NCBI RefSeq assembly: GCF_022369515.1
Contig: NZ_CP059724.1
Coordinates: 5,146,001 to 5,210,000, forward strand
DNA length: 64,000 bases
Direction of reading: 5' to 3'
Source of the DNA: Paenibacillus sp. 19GGS1-52
GTDB taxonomy: Bacteria > Bacillota > Bacilli > Paenibacillales > Paenibacillaceae
The notes beneath the pieces were generated by a model that saw only the letters and a list, made by a program, of their open reading frames with translations, was not told the origin of the DNA and did no database searches. A program made the position numbers and the translations under genes. This document shows positions 45,326-53,304 of the stretch, piece after piece; the first letter of the stretch is position 1, and the number at the start of each line of letters is the position of its first letter.

Positions 45326-45371
45326 TGTCTTTTTAAATAAAATAGATAACTCATCAATCGAAAAACTCTAC

Positions 45372-47450
45372 TTAAACCCTGAACTTCGATAATCCTTCTC
45401 TCAGCTTATGCGATGCATTCTCCAAACTGACGGAAAGCTCTACCAGGTGGGTACTTACGCCTTGCTGCTCCCCACTGAGGGAAGCTACTTCCTGAGAAGA
45501 TGCCGAAGATTGTTCAGCTACTGCACTAACATTGCTCATCGTTTCCGACAGCACACCTTGTGATTGGTTTAGACCGTCTATCGACATTGTCACAGACTCC
45601 AGACGAGCAATAAAGTGATTCATCTGCTCCTGAACGGATTCGAAAATATTACTTGTATCCTGCACCGAGATTATCTGCTCTTTAAAGAGCGGCGCTACCT
45701 CCGACAGAGCAGCCACGGTATCATTCATATCTATCATAATTCGGTCTGTTATGTCCCCTACAATAGCAATATTACGTTTAGATTGATCCGCAAGCTGGCG
45801 TATTTCTCTAGCTACCACCATAAAGCCATGTCCCGCTTCACCCGCCCGAGAGGCTTCGATACTTGCGTTTAATGACAAAATATTGGTCTGCTGCGTAATA
45901 CTTTTCATTACCTCGAGAACTTTTATTACTGAGGTCGTGGTTTCTTTCAGTTCATTCACTTTTCTCACGAGTGTATTTGTCATATCTCCAGTCAAGCTCG
46001 TTCTTACCAGCAACTTTTGCAGCTTATCGACGCCTTCCTCACTAGATTGCCCCACGTTATGTGCCATGTTATCCATCTCATGGGTGGCAGTGAGGACCGT
46101 ATTCATCTGCTCGGAAATCTCTCCCGTCAGTCCATTGCCCCGATCCGCTTCCAAGGCCAGACTGCCGGCGCCGCCGGCTATCTCTTCGGTTGCAGCAGCA
46201 ATGTCTTTCGCTGATTCAGCAGTCTTATGTGATGCGATGCTAAGCGCATCTGCTGTCACTAAGACCTCACGCGCTGTCTCATTCGTATGTGTTACCAGCT
46301 CTGTAATACGCTCCATCATCATATTGAAGGAAGAGGACAGCTGCCCAATTTCATCGCGAGAAGTAACAGTTGTACGCACACGAAGATTTCCTTCTGCCCC
46401 TTCAGACATCAGATCCTTCAAGCGGGTCAAAGGTCGAGAGACCATCCGGACCATCCACAGCCCAATCAGAATGGCAACAACCGCAGCAGCAGCTACAGCT
46501 ATATAAGTGGTCTGAAGAATGCGATTCGCATCTTTGAACAGATTCTCAGAGGGCACAACGCCCAACAGTCTCCAGCCCGAGCTGGCTAATGTACTATAAA
46601 CCGCCAGTATAGATTTGCCCTGCTCATCAACTGTCGGCAAAGAACCCGAAGTCTGTCCCACTCCATTCAGAAGCGTTCCACCTAAACTCAAATAGGAGTC
46701 ACTCCCTTGATGCAGGGAAGAAACAATAAGTTCATCCTTACTAGTTAGCAATTGAATATAGGAATCTACTCCCAAATTCACTTTACTAAGCTGGCTCTCC
46801 AGTTCACTGACCTTGATATCACTGACAGCTATGTATCCTGCATCTTTGGTAATGCCCTCAATCGATTTTGCAAAATGGATTACTCCAGAAGTATCTCCTT
46901 TTTGCACGGTTTGCGTAAGCCATAGACTTTGCGGCTTGTCCTGCAGCTGTTTAAACCAAGAGGCGGCCCTTGCGCCTTCAATAAAAGCGCTATCCTTTGT
47001 TCCCGCTACAGCAATAGGCAAACTTGCTTTCATAGGTATAAGATAGACAGCTTGTACACCTTTGACTCCGGAGAGCCCGTCGTTTAGTTCAGTCACGATC
47101 TGGCTGGACTGTATCGCAATTTCTTGGCTGCTGGAACCTTCAAGATTGACTTTACTGAACGCATCCTGAATTTCTCGGTTATAAAATATCTGCCCCAGAT
47201 TGTCCTCAAACCGCTGCATTACAACATCAATCTTATCGGCAGTCTGGACAACAGTCTGCTGACTGGAGGATAAAGCATTGCGCTCGATCGTCTGCTTGGC
47301 AACAGAATAAGACGTATACCCCAGTGAAAGCACAAGCACCATCGTCGCAATAAAAAATACGAGAAAGAGCCGCAACCCCAACGATTTGGAGGGGTGCAGC
47401 CGATTTAGAACGCTTACTCTTCTTGCTTTGGACTTCAACAAAATAACCAC
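45372..47450 (-). CDS. Methyl-accepting chemotaxis protein
   Basis: This 692-residue transducer has TM1 (about residues 26-47), a ~260-residue extracellular dCache-like sensor, TM2 (about 305-328), a HAMP domain with SRPLTRLKDLMSEG, and a cytoplasmic signalling domain. The signalling tip reads SIEASRAGEAGHGFMVVAREIRQLA, the CheA/CheW contact region. It feeds chemotaxis or a related output; the ligand is unknown. The GTG start at 47450 has only a weak GGCGG in front; nearby TTG codons are alternatives. It is monocistronic, with a terminator behind it. Confidence 0.93.
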   Translation of the reverse strand: MVILLKSKARRVSVLNRLHPSKSLGLRLFLVFFIATMVLVLSLGYTSYSVAKQTIERNALSSSQQTVVQTADKIDVVMQRFEDNLGQIFYNREIQDAFSKVNLEGSSSQEIAIQSSQIVTELNDGLSGVKGVQAVYLIPMKASLPIAVAGTKDSAFIEGARAASWFKQLQDKPQSLWLTQTVQKGDTSGVIHFAKSIEGITKDAGYIAVSDIKVSELESQLSKVNLGVDSYIQLLTSKDELIVSSLHQGSDSYLSLGGTLLNGVGQTSGSLPTVDEQGKSILAVYSTLASSGWRLLGVVPSENLFKDANRILQTTYIAVAAAAVVAILIGLWMVRMVSRPLTRLKDLMSEGAEGNLRVRTTVTSRDEIGQLSSSFNMMMERITELVTHTNETAREVLVTADALSIASHKTAESAKDIAAATEEIAGGAGSLALEADRGNGLTGEISEQMNTVLTATHEMDNMAHNVGQSSEEGVDKLQKLLVRTSLTGDMTNTLVRKVNELKETTTSVIKVLEVMKSITQQTNILSLNASIEASRAGEAGHGFMVVAREIRQLADQSKRNIAIVGDITDRIMIDMNDTVAALSEVAPLFKEQIISVQDTSNIFESVQEQMNHFIARLESVTMSIDGLNQSQGVLSETMSNVSAVAEQSSASSQEVASLSGEQQGVSTHLVELSVSLENASHKLREGLSKFRV

Positions 47451-47498
47451 CCGCCATCATCTACAGTTATTCTTGTAAGTGTCTATAACGTTACAAGT

Positions 47499-48461
47499 TT
47501 ACAAGGTCATGAATGCTTGGAGGGCTCTATCACCAAGATATGGAAGATACTCATGACCGTATTCATAATAAACCATAAGTTCCTTTGACGCTGTGATTTT
47601 GTTGTATGCTGCAAATTGGGTGGAGGGTGGGCAGATTGTGTCCGCTAAACCGGTCACCCATAAGACCTTAGCTTGGATTCGTTCAGCCAGATTCTGAATA
47701 TCAATAAATCCAAGTCGGTTAAAAATCTCATCCTCACGCAAATGATGCGGATCAAAAAAACGGAAGTAATAGTTGATTTCCTCATAAGCCGAGGTCGTAA
47801 TATCCAGATCCCAAGCCCGTTTGTAATCGGAGAGAAAGGGATAGACCGGCACAGCTAACGCTATACGTGGTTCAAGAGCTGCACAAGCAACCGTCAATGC
47901 CCCACCCTGAGACAAACCAAAGGCACCCACTCGTGCTGGATCTACCTCTTCCATCGACATTAGAATTCTGGCAGTCTGCGCTGTATCCAGAAATACATTG
48001 CGATAGTACAGGTTGTCCGGATTAGGATCATCGATGCCGCGAATAATGTGACCACGAATGGTCGTGCCCTTTACGATAAGATTATCCTCAGACAAGCCAC
48101 CCTGACCCCGGCAATCCATCGCCAGCACACTGATTCCATGCGCCGCATAGGTTACTTTCTCCATCCAGTCTCCGCTGTCGCAGGAGTATCCGTGGAACAT
48201 GACTACACCGGGTCCTTTTTCAGTCACCGTCTTCTTTGGTCTTACATATTTACAGTGTATTCTCGCACCACCTACTCCGGTAAAATACAGATGATAACAT
48301 TCCGCCAGTTCACTTACAAATTCAGCTGGCACCAGCTCATAATCTAGTGTCTGAGCGTCCAGTTCCTGCAAGGCCCGCTCCCAGAACAGGTCAAAACCCT
48401 CTGGTCTCACACTGCTCCCTTTATATTCTTTTAGTTGTGGTAGTGTCATATCGTTGGCCAA
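47499..48461 (-). CDS. Acetyl xylan esterase / cephalosporin-C deacetylase (CE7)
   Basis: This 320-residue cytoplasmic esterase of carbohydrate esterase family 7 removes acetyl groups from xylo-oligosaccharides and cephalosporins. It has the CE7 RGQG motif (MDCRGQGG), the nucleophile in GLSQGG, Asp in GLADTICPPST and His in YEYGHEYLP. The length equals B. subtilis Cah. The start is TTG at 48461, fixed by an AAGGAGG 9 nt upstream; the next ATG is too far. It lies directly beside the mannoside island and may deacetylate imported acetylated mannan or xylan fragments (inference). Confidence 0.94.
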   Translation of the reverse strand: MANDMTLPQLKEYKGSSVRPEGFDLFWERALQELDAQTLDYELVPAEFVSELAECYHLYFTGVGGARIHCKYVRPKKTVTEKGPGVVMFHGYSCDSGDWMEKVTYAAHGISVLAMDCRGQGGLSEDNLIVKGTTIRGHIIRGIDDPNPDNLYYRNVFLDTAQTARILMSMEEVDPARVGAFGLSQGGALTVACAALEPRIALAVPVYPFLSDYKRAWDLDITTSAYEEINYYFRFFDPHHLREDEIFNRLGFIDIQNLAERIQAKVLWVTGLADTICPPSTQFAAYNKITASKELMVYYEYGHEYLPYLGDRALQAFMTL

Positions 48462-48515
48462 GATCGTTATCCTCCTTAGGGTTGGGGTTACTTCAAATCA
48501 AGCAAAAAAAGGGTT

Positions 48516-48599
48516 GGTGCTGTTAGCGTAACTACGAGGAATGTTTGGGCTTACGATCGCTTCTCCAGTCCCAAAATTCCTCTTCGTTACTACAGCACC
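48516..48599. repeat. Fold-back intergenic repeat (short form)
   Basis: The inner part (48536-48583, GAGGAATGTTTGG to CCCAAAATTCCTC) matches the ends of the element at 4702-4820 but lacks its ~75-bp centre. Outer arms GGTGCTGT and ACAGCACC plus GTAAC/GTTAC extend the fold to 84 bp. It lies between the GH130 terminator and the esterase gene. As RNA it would form one long hairpin. Confidence 0.65.
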
Positions 48600-48642
48600 G
48601 CTTATTTTCGCAAAGATGAACTAAATCCAATAACTGGGATTT

Positions 48643-48694
48643 AGTAAAAAGAGCAGAAACGGAAAACCTGCGTGCATGGTTTTCCGTTTCTGCA
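48643..48694 (-). terminator. Terminator of the importer/GH130 operon
   Basis: GCAGAAACGGAAAACC pairs perfectly with GGTTTTCCGTTTCTGC, followed on the minus strand by CTCTTTTTAC. It lies ~40 bp past the GH130 stop. Confidence 0.92.
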
Positions 48695-48732
48695 GGTTTA
48701 CACTGAGTTAAATATTAGCGAGTACATTCAAC

Positions 48733-49755
48733 CTAGATTTTGCCCAAACCAGCATCGTCCCCAACCTCTTCGTGGGTATCGATAACGTAGTTGACAATTT
48801 CTTGGATGGTTGTGTAAGCAACACCTACATAAGTATCGGCAGCGCCATAATAGATGGCGATCCGGCCGGTTTCGGCATCATGCAGGGTAGCGCATGGGAA
48901 GAGAACATTGTTCACGAAACCTCTCTCTTCATACCATTCCTCCGGGGTCAGCACAAAGTTCTTGGAACGGTATTTCACTTTGGAAGGCTCATTAATATCC
49001 AGAATTACAGCACCCATGCTGTAGACGAGTCCATTGCAGGTTCCTGTAACGCCATGATAGAACATCAGCCAGCCTTCGGAGGTTTCGATTGGAGCAGGTC
49101 CACCACCGATTTTGACACTTTGCCACCAGCCTTGACCACCTTTGGACATTACGTGGCGGTGTTTACCCCAGTAGACGAAGTCAGGGCTTTCGCTCAGGAA
49201 CACATCACCGAAGGGAGTGTGGCCGCTGTCGCTCGGACGGGACAACATAACGAAATTACCATTGATTTTCTTAGGAAAAAGAACACCGTTGCGGTTAAAC
49301 GGCAGGAATGGATTTTCGAGGCTGACAAATGTTTTGAAGTCTTGAGTTTTGGCTACGCCGATCGCAGCACCATAGAAATCAGTACACCAGATAATATAAT
49401 AGGTATCTTCCACCTTAACCAGCCGTGGGTCATAAGCATACCGCGGCATATAAGGATTGCCTTCTTCATCAATAAAATGGATCGGCTCATCATCAATTTT
49501 CCAATCGAGGCCATCTGCACTATATCCCATTCGCAGATGGGGACGAGTAGTATTATCCTCGACACGGAATACTCCGAGAAAGCTTCCTTCATATGCGGCA
49601 ACTGCACTGTTAAAGATGCGGGCAACACCCTTTGCCGGGTTTCTCTTGATAACCGGGTTATCATCATGTCTCCAGAGCGGATTCGTGTGTCCTTCCGGTT
49701 TCTCTTGCCAAGGCATATTCGGCAAGTTATTTCCAATCAACTGTACTTCTTTCAT
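48733..49755 (-). CDS. GH130 phosphorylase, beta-1,4-manno-oligosaccharide type (subfamily 2-like)
   Basis: This 340-residue cytoplasmic five-bladed propeller enzyme phosphorolyses terminal beta-1,4-mannosides to mannose-1-phosphate. Family blocks include FNSAVAAYEGSFLGVFRVED, the YAYDPRLV strand with the catalytic Asp, NRNGVLFPKKI, MLSRPSDSGHTPFGD, the phosphate-binding KIGGGPAPI and the closing IAIYYGAADT. These resemble subfamily 2 (RaMP2, UhgbMP, BT1033), which act on manno-oligosaccharides or Man-GlcNAc. The exact substrate is inferred from the neighbouring epimerase and mannosylglucose phosphorylase. A GGAGGGAG site precedes the ATG. It is the last gene of the importer operon. Confidence 0.9.
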   Translation of the reverse strand: MKEVQLIGNNLPNMPWQEKPEGHTNPLWRHDDNPVIKRNPAKGVARIFNSAVAAYEGSFLGVFRVEDNTTRPHLRMGYSADGLDWKIDDEPIHFIDEEGNPYMPRYAYDPRLVKVEDTYYIIWCTDFYGAAIGVAKTQDFKTFVSLENPFLPFNRNGVLFPKKINGNFVMLSRPSDSGHTPFGDVFLSESPDFVYWGKHRHVMSKGGQGWWQSVKIGGGPAPIETSEGWLMFYHGVTGTCNGLVYSMGAVILDINEPSKVKYRSKNFVLTPEEWYEERGFVNNVLFPCATLHDAETGRIAIYYGAADTYVGVAYTTIQEIVNYVIDTHEEVGDDAGLGKI

Positions 49756-49798
49756 AGTTAAGCTCCCTCCAAATGTTATACCAGTATATTAAATTTCT

Positions 49799-50632
49799 CT
49801 ATTTCACTGAACCTTGCGAAAATCCGTTATAAATATACTTCTGCAAAGATGTAAAGATAACCAATGTCGGAATAATTGCAATCATAATTGCGGCACAAAT
49901 GACTTCCCACTGTGATCCGTAAGGGCCTTTGAATTTGAACAATGCAGTAGAGATAACTTGCAGATCACTCTTCGGCATGTACAAAAATGGTGTATAGAAA
50001 TCATTATAAATATTTACGCCTTTTACAATGATGACTGTCACAATCGCCGGCTTCAGAAGTGGCAATATAATTCTCCAATAAATGGTCCAATACGAGGCTC
50101 CATCCAGCATCGCCGATTCATCCAGCGATTCGGAAATAGAATCCAGGAATTGCATGAAAATATAAACAGCGATAATATCTGTTCCCAGATACATCAATAT
50201 GGGCGCCCAGCGTGTATTAAACAGCTCCAATGAGTTGATAATCTGGAACGTAGCCACTTGGGTAGTGACACCCGGAATAAGTGTAGCTACCAGAAAAGCA
50301 CCCATTAGCAAGGCACTGCCTCTAAATTTAAAACGGGACAAAATATAGGCCATCATTGAACCTGTCAGAGTCGCACCGACTATAGAAATGACAAGAATAA
50401 TGAGCGTATTCTTAAAGCCAAGCAGCATTTTTCCATCGACAAAAGCCTTGGTATAGTTCGAGAAGTTCAACCAGTTCTCCGGCAAAGTCAACGGTCCTGT
50501 TGAAGCATACTCCGTGTTGGTCTTTAGGGATGCGAACAAAACAACCACGATCGGAACCAAGGCGGCTAGCGCTCCCAAAATCAAGGTGAGGTATTTGAAT
50601 ACACTCGCTGCGGTATATTTTACATTATGCAT
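49799..50632 (-). CDS. Carbohydrate ABC transporter permease (MalG type)
   Basis: This 277-residue inner-membrane permease of the CUT1 family has six predicted helices. The EAA loop reads ESAMLDGASYWTIYWRIILPLLKP (near residues 183-206) and contacts the ATPase. It ends with a helix and the short tail YNGFSQGSVK typical of MalG-like subunits. The ATG has AGGAGGAGG upstream and lies 3 bp behind the partner permease. No ATPase gene is in the operon, so a shared MsmX/MalK-type ATPase elsewhere is expected, as is usual for these Firmicute importers. Confidence 0.94.
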   Translation of the reverse strand: MHNVKYTAASVFKYLTLILGALAALVPIVVVLFASLKTNTEYASTGPLTLPENWLNFSNYTKAFVDGKMLLGFKNTLIILVISIVGATLTGSMMAYILSRFKFRGSALLMGAFLVATLIPGVTTQVATFQIINSLELFNTRWAPILMYLGTDIIAVYIFMQFLDSISESLDESAMLDGASYWTIYWRIILPLLKPAIVTVIIVKGVNIYNDFYTPFLYMPKSDLQVISTALFKFKGPYGSQWEVICAAIMIAIIPTLVIFTSLQKYIYNGFSQGSVK

Positions 50633-50635
50633 ATT

Positions 50636-51517
50636 CTAAGCCTCCTCCTTAATCAGAACACGCTGCAGAACGGTCACTATAAGGACGATGCCCAGCAGAA
50701 CTACAGCCATGGCCGAAGCAAGACCAAGCTTACTATACTTAAAAGCCAAATCTACAGTCTGAATAACAAACGTGCCACTTCCGTTGGAACCACCGGTCAT
50801 AACATAAGGAATTTCAAACACACCAATCGCGCCACTGACCGCGAGGATCAGATTTAATTGCAGGATACGTCTGATGCTTGGAAGAATAATATGTCTGAAT
50901 TGATGCCATCGGTTGGCACCGTCGATATCGGAGGCTTCATAAATATCCTTGCCGATGGAAGAGATAGCTCCGAGAAAAATAATAAAGTTCATCCCCATAT
51001 ATCTCCACAGGGAAGCTCCCGCGAGCGAGATATTGATAAGCTTCGGATTCAGCAGCCATTTCTGCTGCAGGCTTTCCAGTCCAATCATCTGCAGGATCGT
51101 GTCCAGTGTTCCATCAGGTTTGAAGAAGAACAGGAAAATAAAGCCGATGGCTACACCATTCAGCAGCGTGGGGAAGAAGAGAATGCCTTTGAACAGATTT
51201 TTCATCCGAACATTAAAGCTGAGAATCGTTGCAAAATATAGGGCGAGTCCCATTTGGACAAAGGTGGCGAAGAAATAGTACAAACTGACTTTAAATACAG
51301 CAAAATACTCAGGTTTCGTAAAGATTGTCTTATAGTTGTCAAAACCTACATATTCCATCGTCTTGCTGAGTCCATTCCAATTCGTAAAGCTGTACTGGAA
51401 CATTTTGATTACTGGAAGATAAGCAAAGGTGAATAGCAGCACTATTGGCACCAAAGAAAATAACAGTATAATAAGAATCCGTTGATTTTTATAGCTCATA
51501 TCGGATAATTTGAACAC
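50636..51517 (-). CDS. Carbohydrate ABC transporter permease (MalF type)
   Basis: This 293-residue CUT1 permease has six helices starting at LIILLFSLVPIVLLFTFAYL. The EAA loop sequence EASDIDGANRWHQFRHIILPSI (about residues 195-216) is clear. The start is GTG at 51517 with AGGAGG 7 nt upstream; a later ATG six codons in lacks one. It forms a heterodimer with the MalG-type subunit. A stable hairpin separates it from the binding-protein gene, and probably sets a higher level of the latter. Confidence 0.94.
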   Translation of the reverse strand: MFKLSDMSYKNQRILIILLFSLVPIVLLFTFAYLPVIKMFQYSFTNWNGLSKTMEYVGFDNYKTIFTKPEYFAVFKVSLYYFFATFVQMGLALYFATILSFNVRMKNLFKGILFFPTLLNGVAIGFIFLFFFKPDGTLDTILQMIGLESLQQKWLLNPKLINISLAGASLWRYMGMNFIIFLGAISSIGKDIYEASDIDGANRWHQFRHIILPSIRRILQLNLILAVSGAIGVFEIPYVMTGGSNGSGTFVIQTVDLAFKYSKLGLASAMAVVLLGIVLIVTVLQRVLIKEEA

Positions 51518-51573
51518 TCTCCAACCTCCTAGGAACGCATACCTATAATTCCATTTAATCTAATTGAAAAATG

Positions 51574-51604
51574 AAGGGGAACATGCCATGTGGCATCTTC
51601 CCTT
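51574..51604 (-). promoter_or_regulatory. Intercistronic hairpin between binding protein and permeases
   Basis: AAGGGAAGATGCCA pairs with TGGCATGTTCCCCTT around a 4-base loop, followed by CATTTTTC on the minus strand. It resembles a leaky terminator or RNA-stabilising hairpin, as often found after sugar-binding-protein genes. Confidence 0.7.
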
Positions 51605-51634
51605 TCTTTGACTCTGGTTGTACTCTATTGAATA

Positions 51635-52999
51635 TTATTGAGCTGTAATCTTAGCCCGTGCAGCTTTCCATTTGTCGTTCAGATCTCTCATGATATCATC
51701 ATAGGATTCTTTTCTGTTGCCGATGGCCGCTTCAATAATAACTTTCTTGAAGTCAGGCTGCCAAAGACCGATTTCTGCTTCCTTATCAATCGCATCAACC
51801 CAGCCTTCTTCGCCGGCTTTTGCTGGAGCTAGAGTGTCAAAAGTTACATCCGTGCCGTCAAACTGTTTCAGGATTTCTGGAAGCTCTGCACCTTTAACTG
51901 GGCTCATACCGCCGCCTTCAGTTGTTGGATATCCGGATTCGTTAATGAACCAATCTACCCATGCTCTTGCTGCTTCTTTATTTTTACTGTGAATACTTAC
52001 GCCCAAGTTATAATCATCGGACAGAGGTACAAGAATTTTGCTAGCATTGGTTGGGAACGGCATGAATCCAATATCATCAGGGTTTGTTGCAAGCCCTTTG
52101 ATTTGACCAATGGCCCAAGATCCGAGCATCATTGTACCGATTTTACCGTTAGCCAGATCTGCCTTGGAAGATTCCCAGTCTGTTGTCGTCGGATCTTCTT
52201 CAATCAGGCCTTTTTGTGCGGCATCGAACAAGACTTTGTAAAGATCATAATGCGGTTGTCCTTTAACAAAGTTATCATCGGAAGCGACTTGACCAATGTT
52301 CACATAATCACGATCGCCAGCTACAGTAGCCAGATCGGCTTCCCACTGGGTCAGTGTCCAGCCAGCTGCATAGTTGGTATACAACGGCACAGCTTTAGTC
52401 TTGTCTTTAATAGATTGCAGTGCAGCCATGAATTGATCGATGGTTCTTGGAACTTCTGTAATACCCGCATCTTTAAATACTTGTTTGTTATAAATAACAC
52501 CGGAGAAGTTGACGGTGATCGGAATTCCGTAGGAAATACCGTCAACAGTACGTTCTTCAAGACCCGTATATTGCTGCTCCAGATCGGAGATTTTGCCTAG
52601 AGGTTCAAAAAAGTCCGGAAGATCTTTAATAGCTACGCTTGTAGGCAGCAGCAGAACATCTCCATAATCTTTAGTGCTCATACGAATTTTGATCTGATCT
52701 TCGTAGGTGGCAAGTGCTTCAAAGTTCACTTTGACATCCGGATATTTCTCGTTGAATTTTGCGGCATAATCCTTGAATACGGTATCAACAATATCTGTTC
52801 TTTGGGTGATGACCGTGATATCTCCCTTAATATCCTTGGCTGCATCAGTTGGAGCGGTAGTTGCCTCCGTTGACGTTCCTGCATTCCCTGTAGTTGCTGC
52901 CGGTTCGTTGTTTGCATTGTTATTCGAGGAACAACCTGCAAACAAACTAGCCATGAGCGTTAGTGTCATTAATCCCATTGCTGTTTTGCTTTTGTTCAT
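51635..52999 (-). CDS. Sugar-binding lipoprotein of ABC importer (likely manno-oligosaccharides)
   Basis: This 454-residue extracellular solute-binding protein of the CUT1 type has a lipobox LFAGC near residue 24, after MNKSKTAMGLMTLTLMAS. An Asn/Thr/Ala-rich linker and an SBP_bac_1 domain follow (GDVLLLPTSVAIKDLPDFFEPL; GIPITVNFSGVIYNKQVF). The ATG at 52999 lies 11 nt behind AGAGGGG and gives a proper signal peptide; a longer frame to 53050 has no ribosome site. It is the first gene of SBP-permease-permease-GH130. It is clearly paralogous to the lipoprotein at 62195-63484. The ligand is inferred from the associated mannoside enzymes. Confidence 0.93.
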   Translation of the reverse strand: MNKSKTAMGLMTLTLMASLFAGCSSNNNANNEPAATTGNAGTSTEATTAPTDAAKDIKGDITVITQRTDIVDTVFKDYAAKFNEKYPDVKVNFEALATYEDQIKIRMSTKDYGDVLLLPTSVAIKDLPDFFEPLGKISDLEQQYTGLEERTVDGISYGIPITVNFSGVIYNKQVFKDAGITEVPRTIDQFMAALQSIKDKTKAVPLYTNYAAGWTLTQWEADLATVAGDRDYVNIGQVASDDNFVKGQPHYDLYKVLFDAAQKGLIEEDPTTTDWESSKADLANGKIGTMMLGSWAIGQIKGLATNPDDIGFMPFPTNASKILVPLSDDYNLGVSIHSKNKEAARAWVDWFINESGYPTTEGGGMSPVKGAELPEILKQFDGTDVTFDTLAPAKAGEEGWVDAIDKEAEIGLWQPDFKKVIIEAAIGNRKESYDDIMRDLNDKWKAARAKITAQ

Positions 53000-53036
53000 T
53001 TCTTGTACGACCCCTCTCATCAATTCAAATCCTGTT

Positions 53037-53073
53037 TTTAATAATAACAAATATAATAACTGTTATCATCATA
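53037..53073 (-). promoter_or_regulatory. Candidate importer promoter and AT-rich operator
   Basis: On the minus strand a TATGAT (53068-53073) without a good -35 is followed by GATAACAGTTATTATATT and then TTGTTATTATTAAA (53050-53037). The last 14-mer also occurs right after the promoter of the divergent mannanase operon (55767-55780). A weak -35 plus a shared motif suggests regulation by a common factor. Confidence 0.5.
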
Positions 53074-53133
53074 CTCTAAAAATAAAATAATTAAGTGCTT
53101 CTGAAATCGTATAATTATTTCGAAACTGTATGA

Positions 53134-53147
53134 TGATATCGCTTACA
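53134..53147 (-). promoter_or_regulatory. cre box (CcpA site)
   Basis: TGTAAGCGATATCA on the minus strand matches the Firmicute cre consensus (TGWAANCGNTNWCA) at every position. It lies ~135 bp ahead of the binding-protein gene, about 70-80 bp upstream of the presumed transcription start. Confidence 0.75.
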
Positions 53148-53304
53148 AACACATTATAGATCTATTTTAAAGGTAAAACGATGGTTTCAATTGTTTTTTC
53201 TGGTCTTCAATTTGTTATTTTTGTTTTTATTATACCCAACATTTGTTATTATACATATTTAACTAGGCAAAAAAAAGAGAGCTCTCCGCCCTCCTGCTAT
53301 AATC
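53148..53304. other. AT-rich region with motif copies and a half-terminator beside the IS
   Basis: The stretch holds no gene. TTTGTTATTT (53211-53220) and TTGTTATTAT (53243-53252) are further copies of the motif shared by both mannoside promoters. Near 53270-53295 AAAAAAAAGAGAGCTCTCCGCC looks like one arm and A-run of a rho-independent terminator whose other arm is missing. The IS begins 10 bp further on. Confidence 0.45.

Noticed and set aside
48772..49761. A 329-codon open frame on the plus strand opposite the GH130 gene
   Set aside because: It lies entirely antisense to a well-supported enzyme gene, has no ribosome site and no recognisable domains; it is a by-product of codon use.
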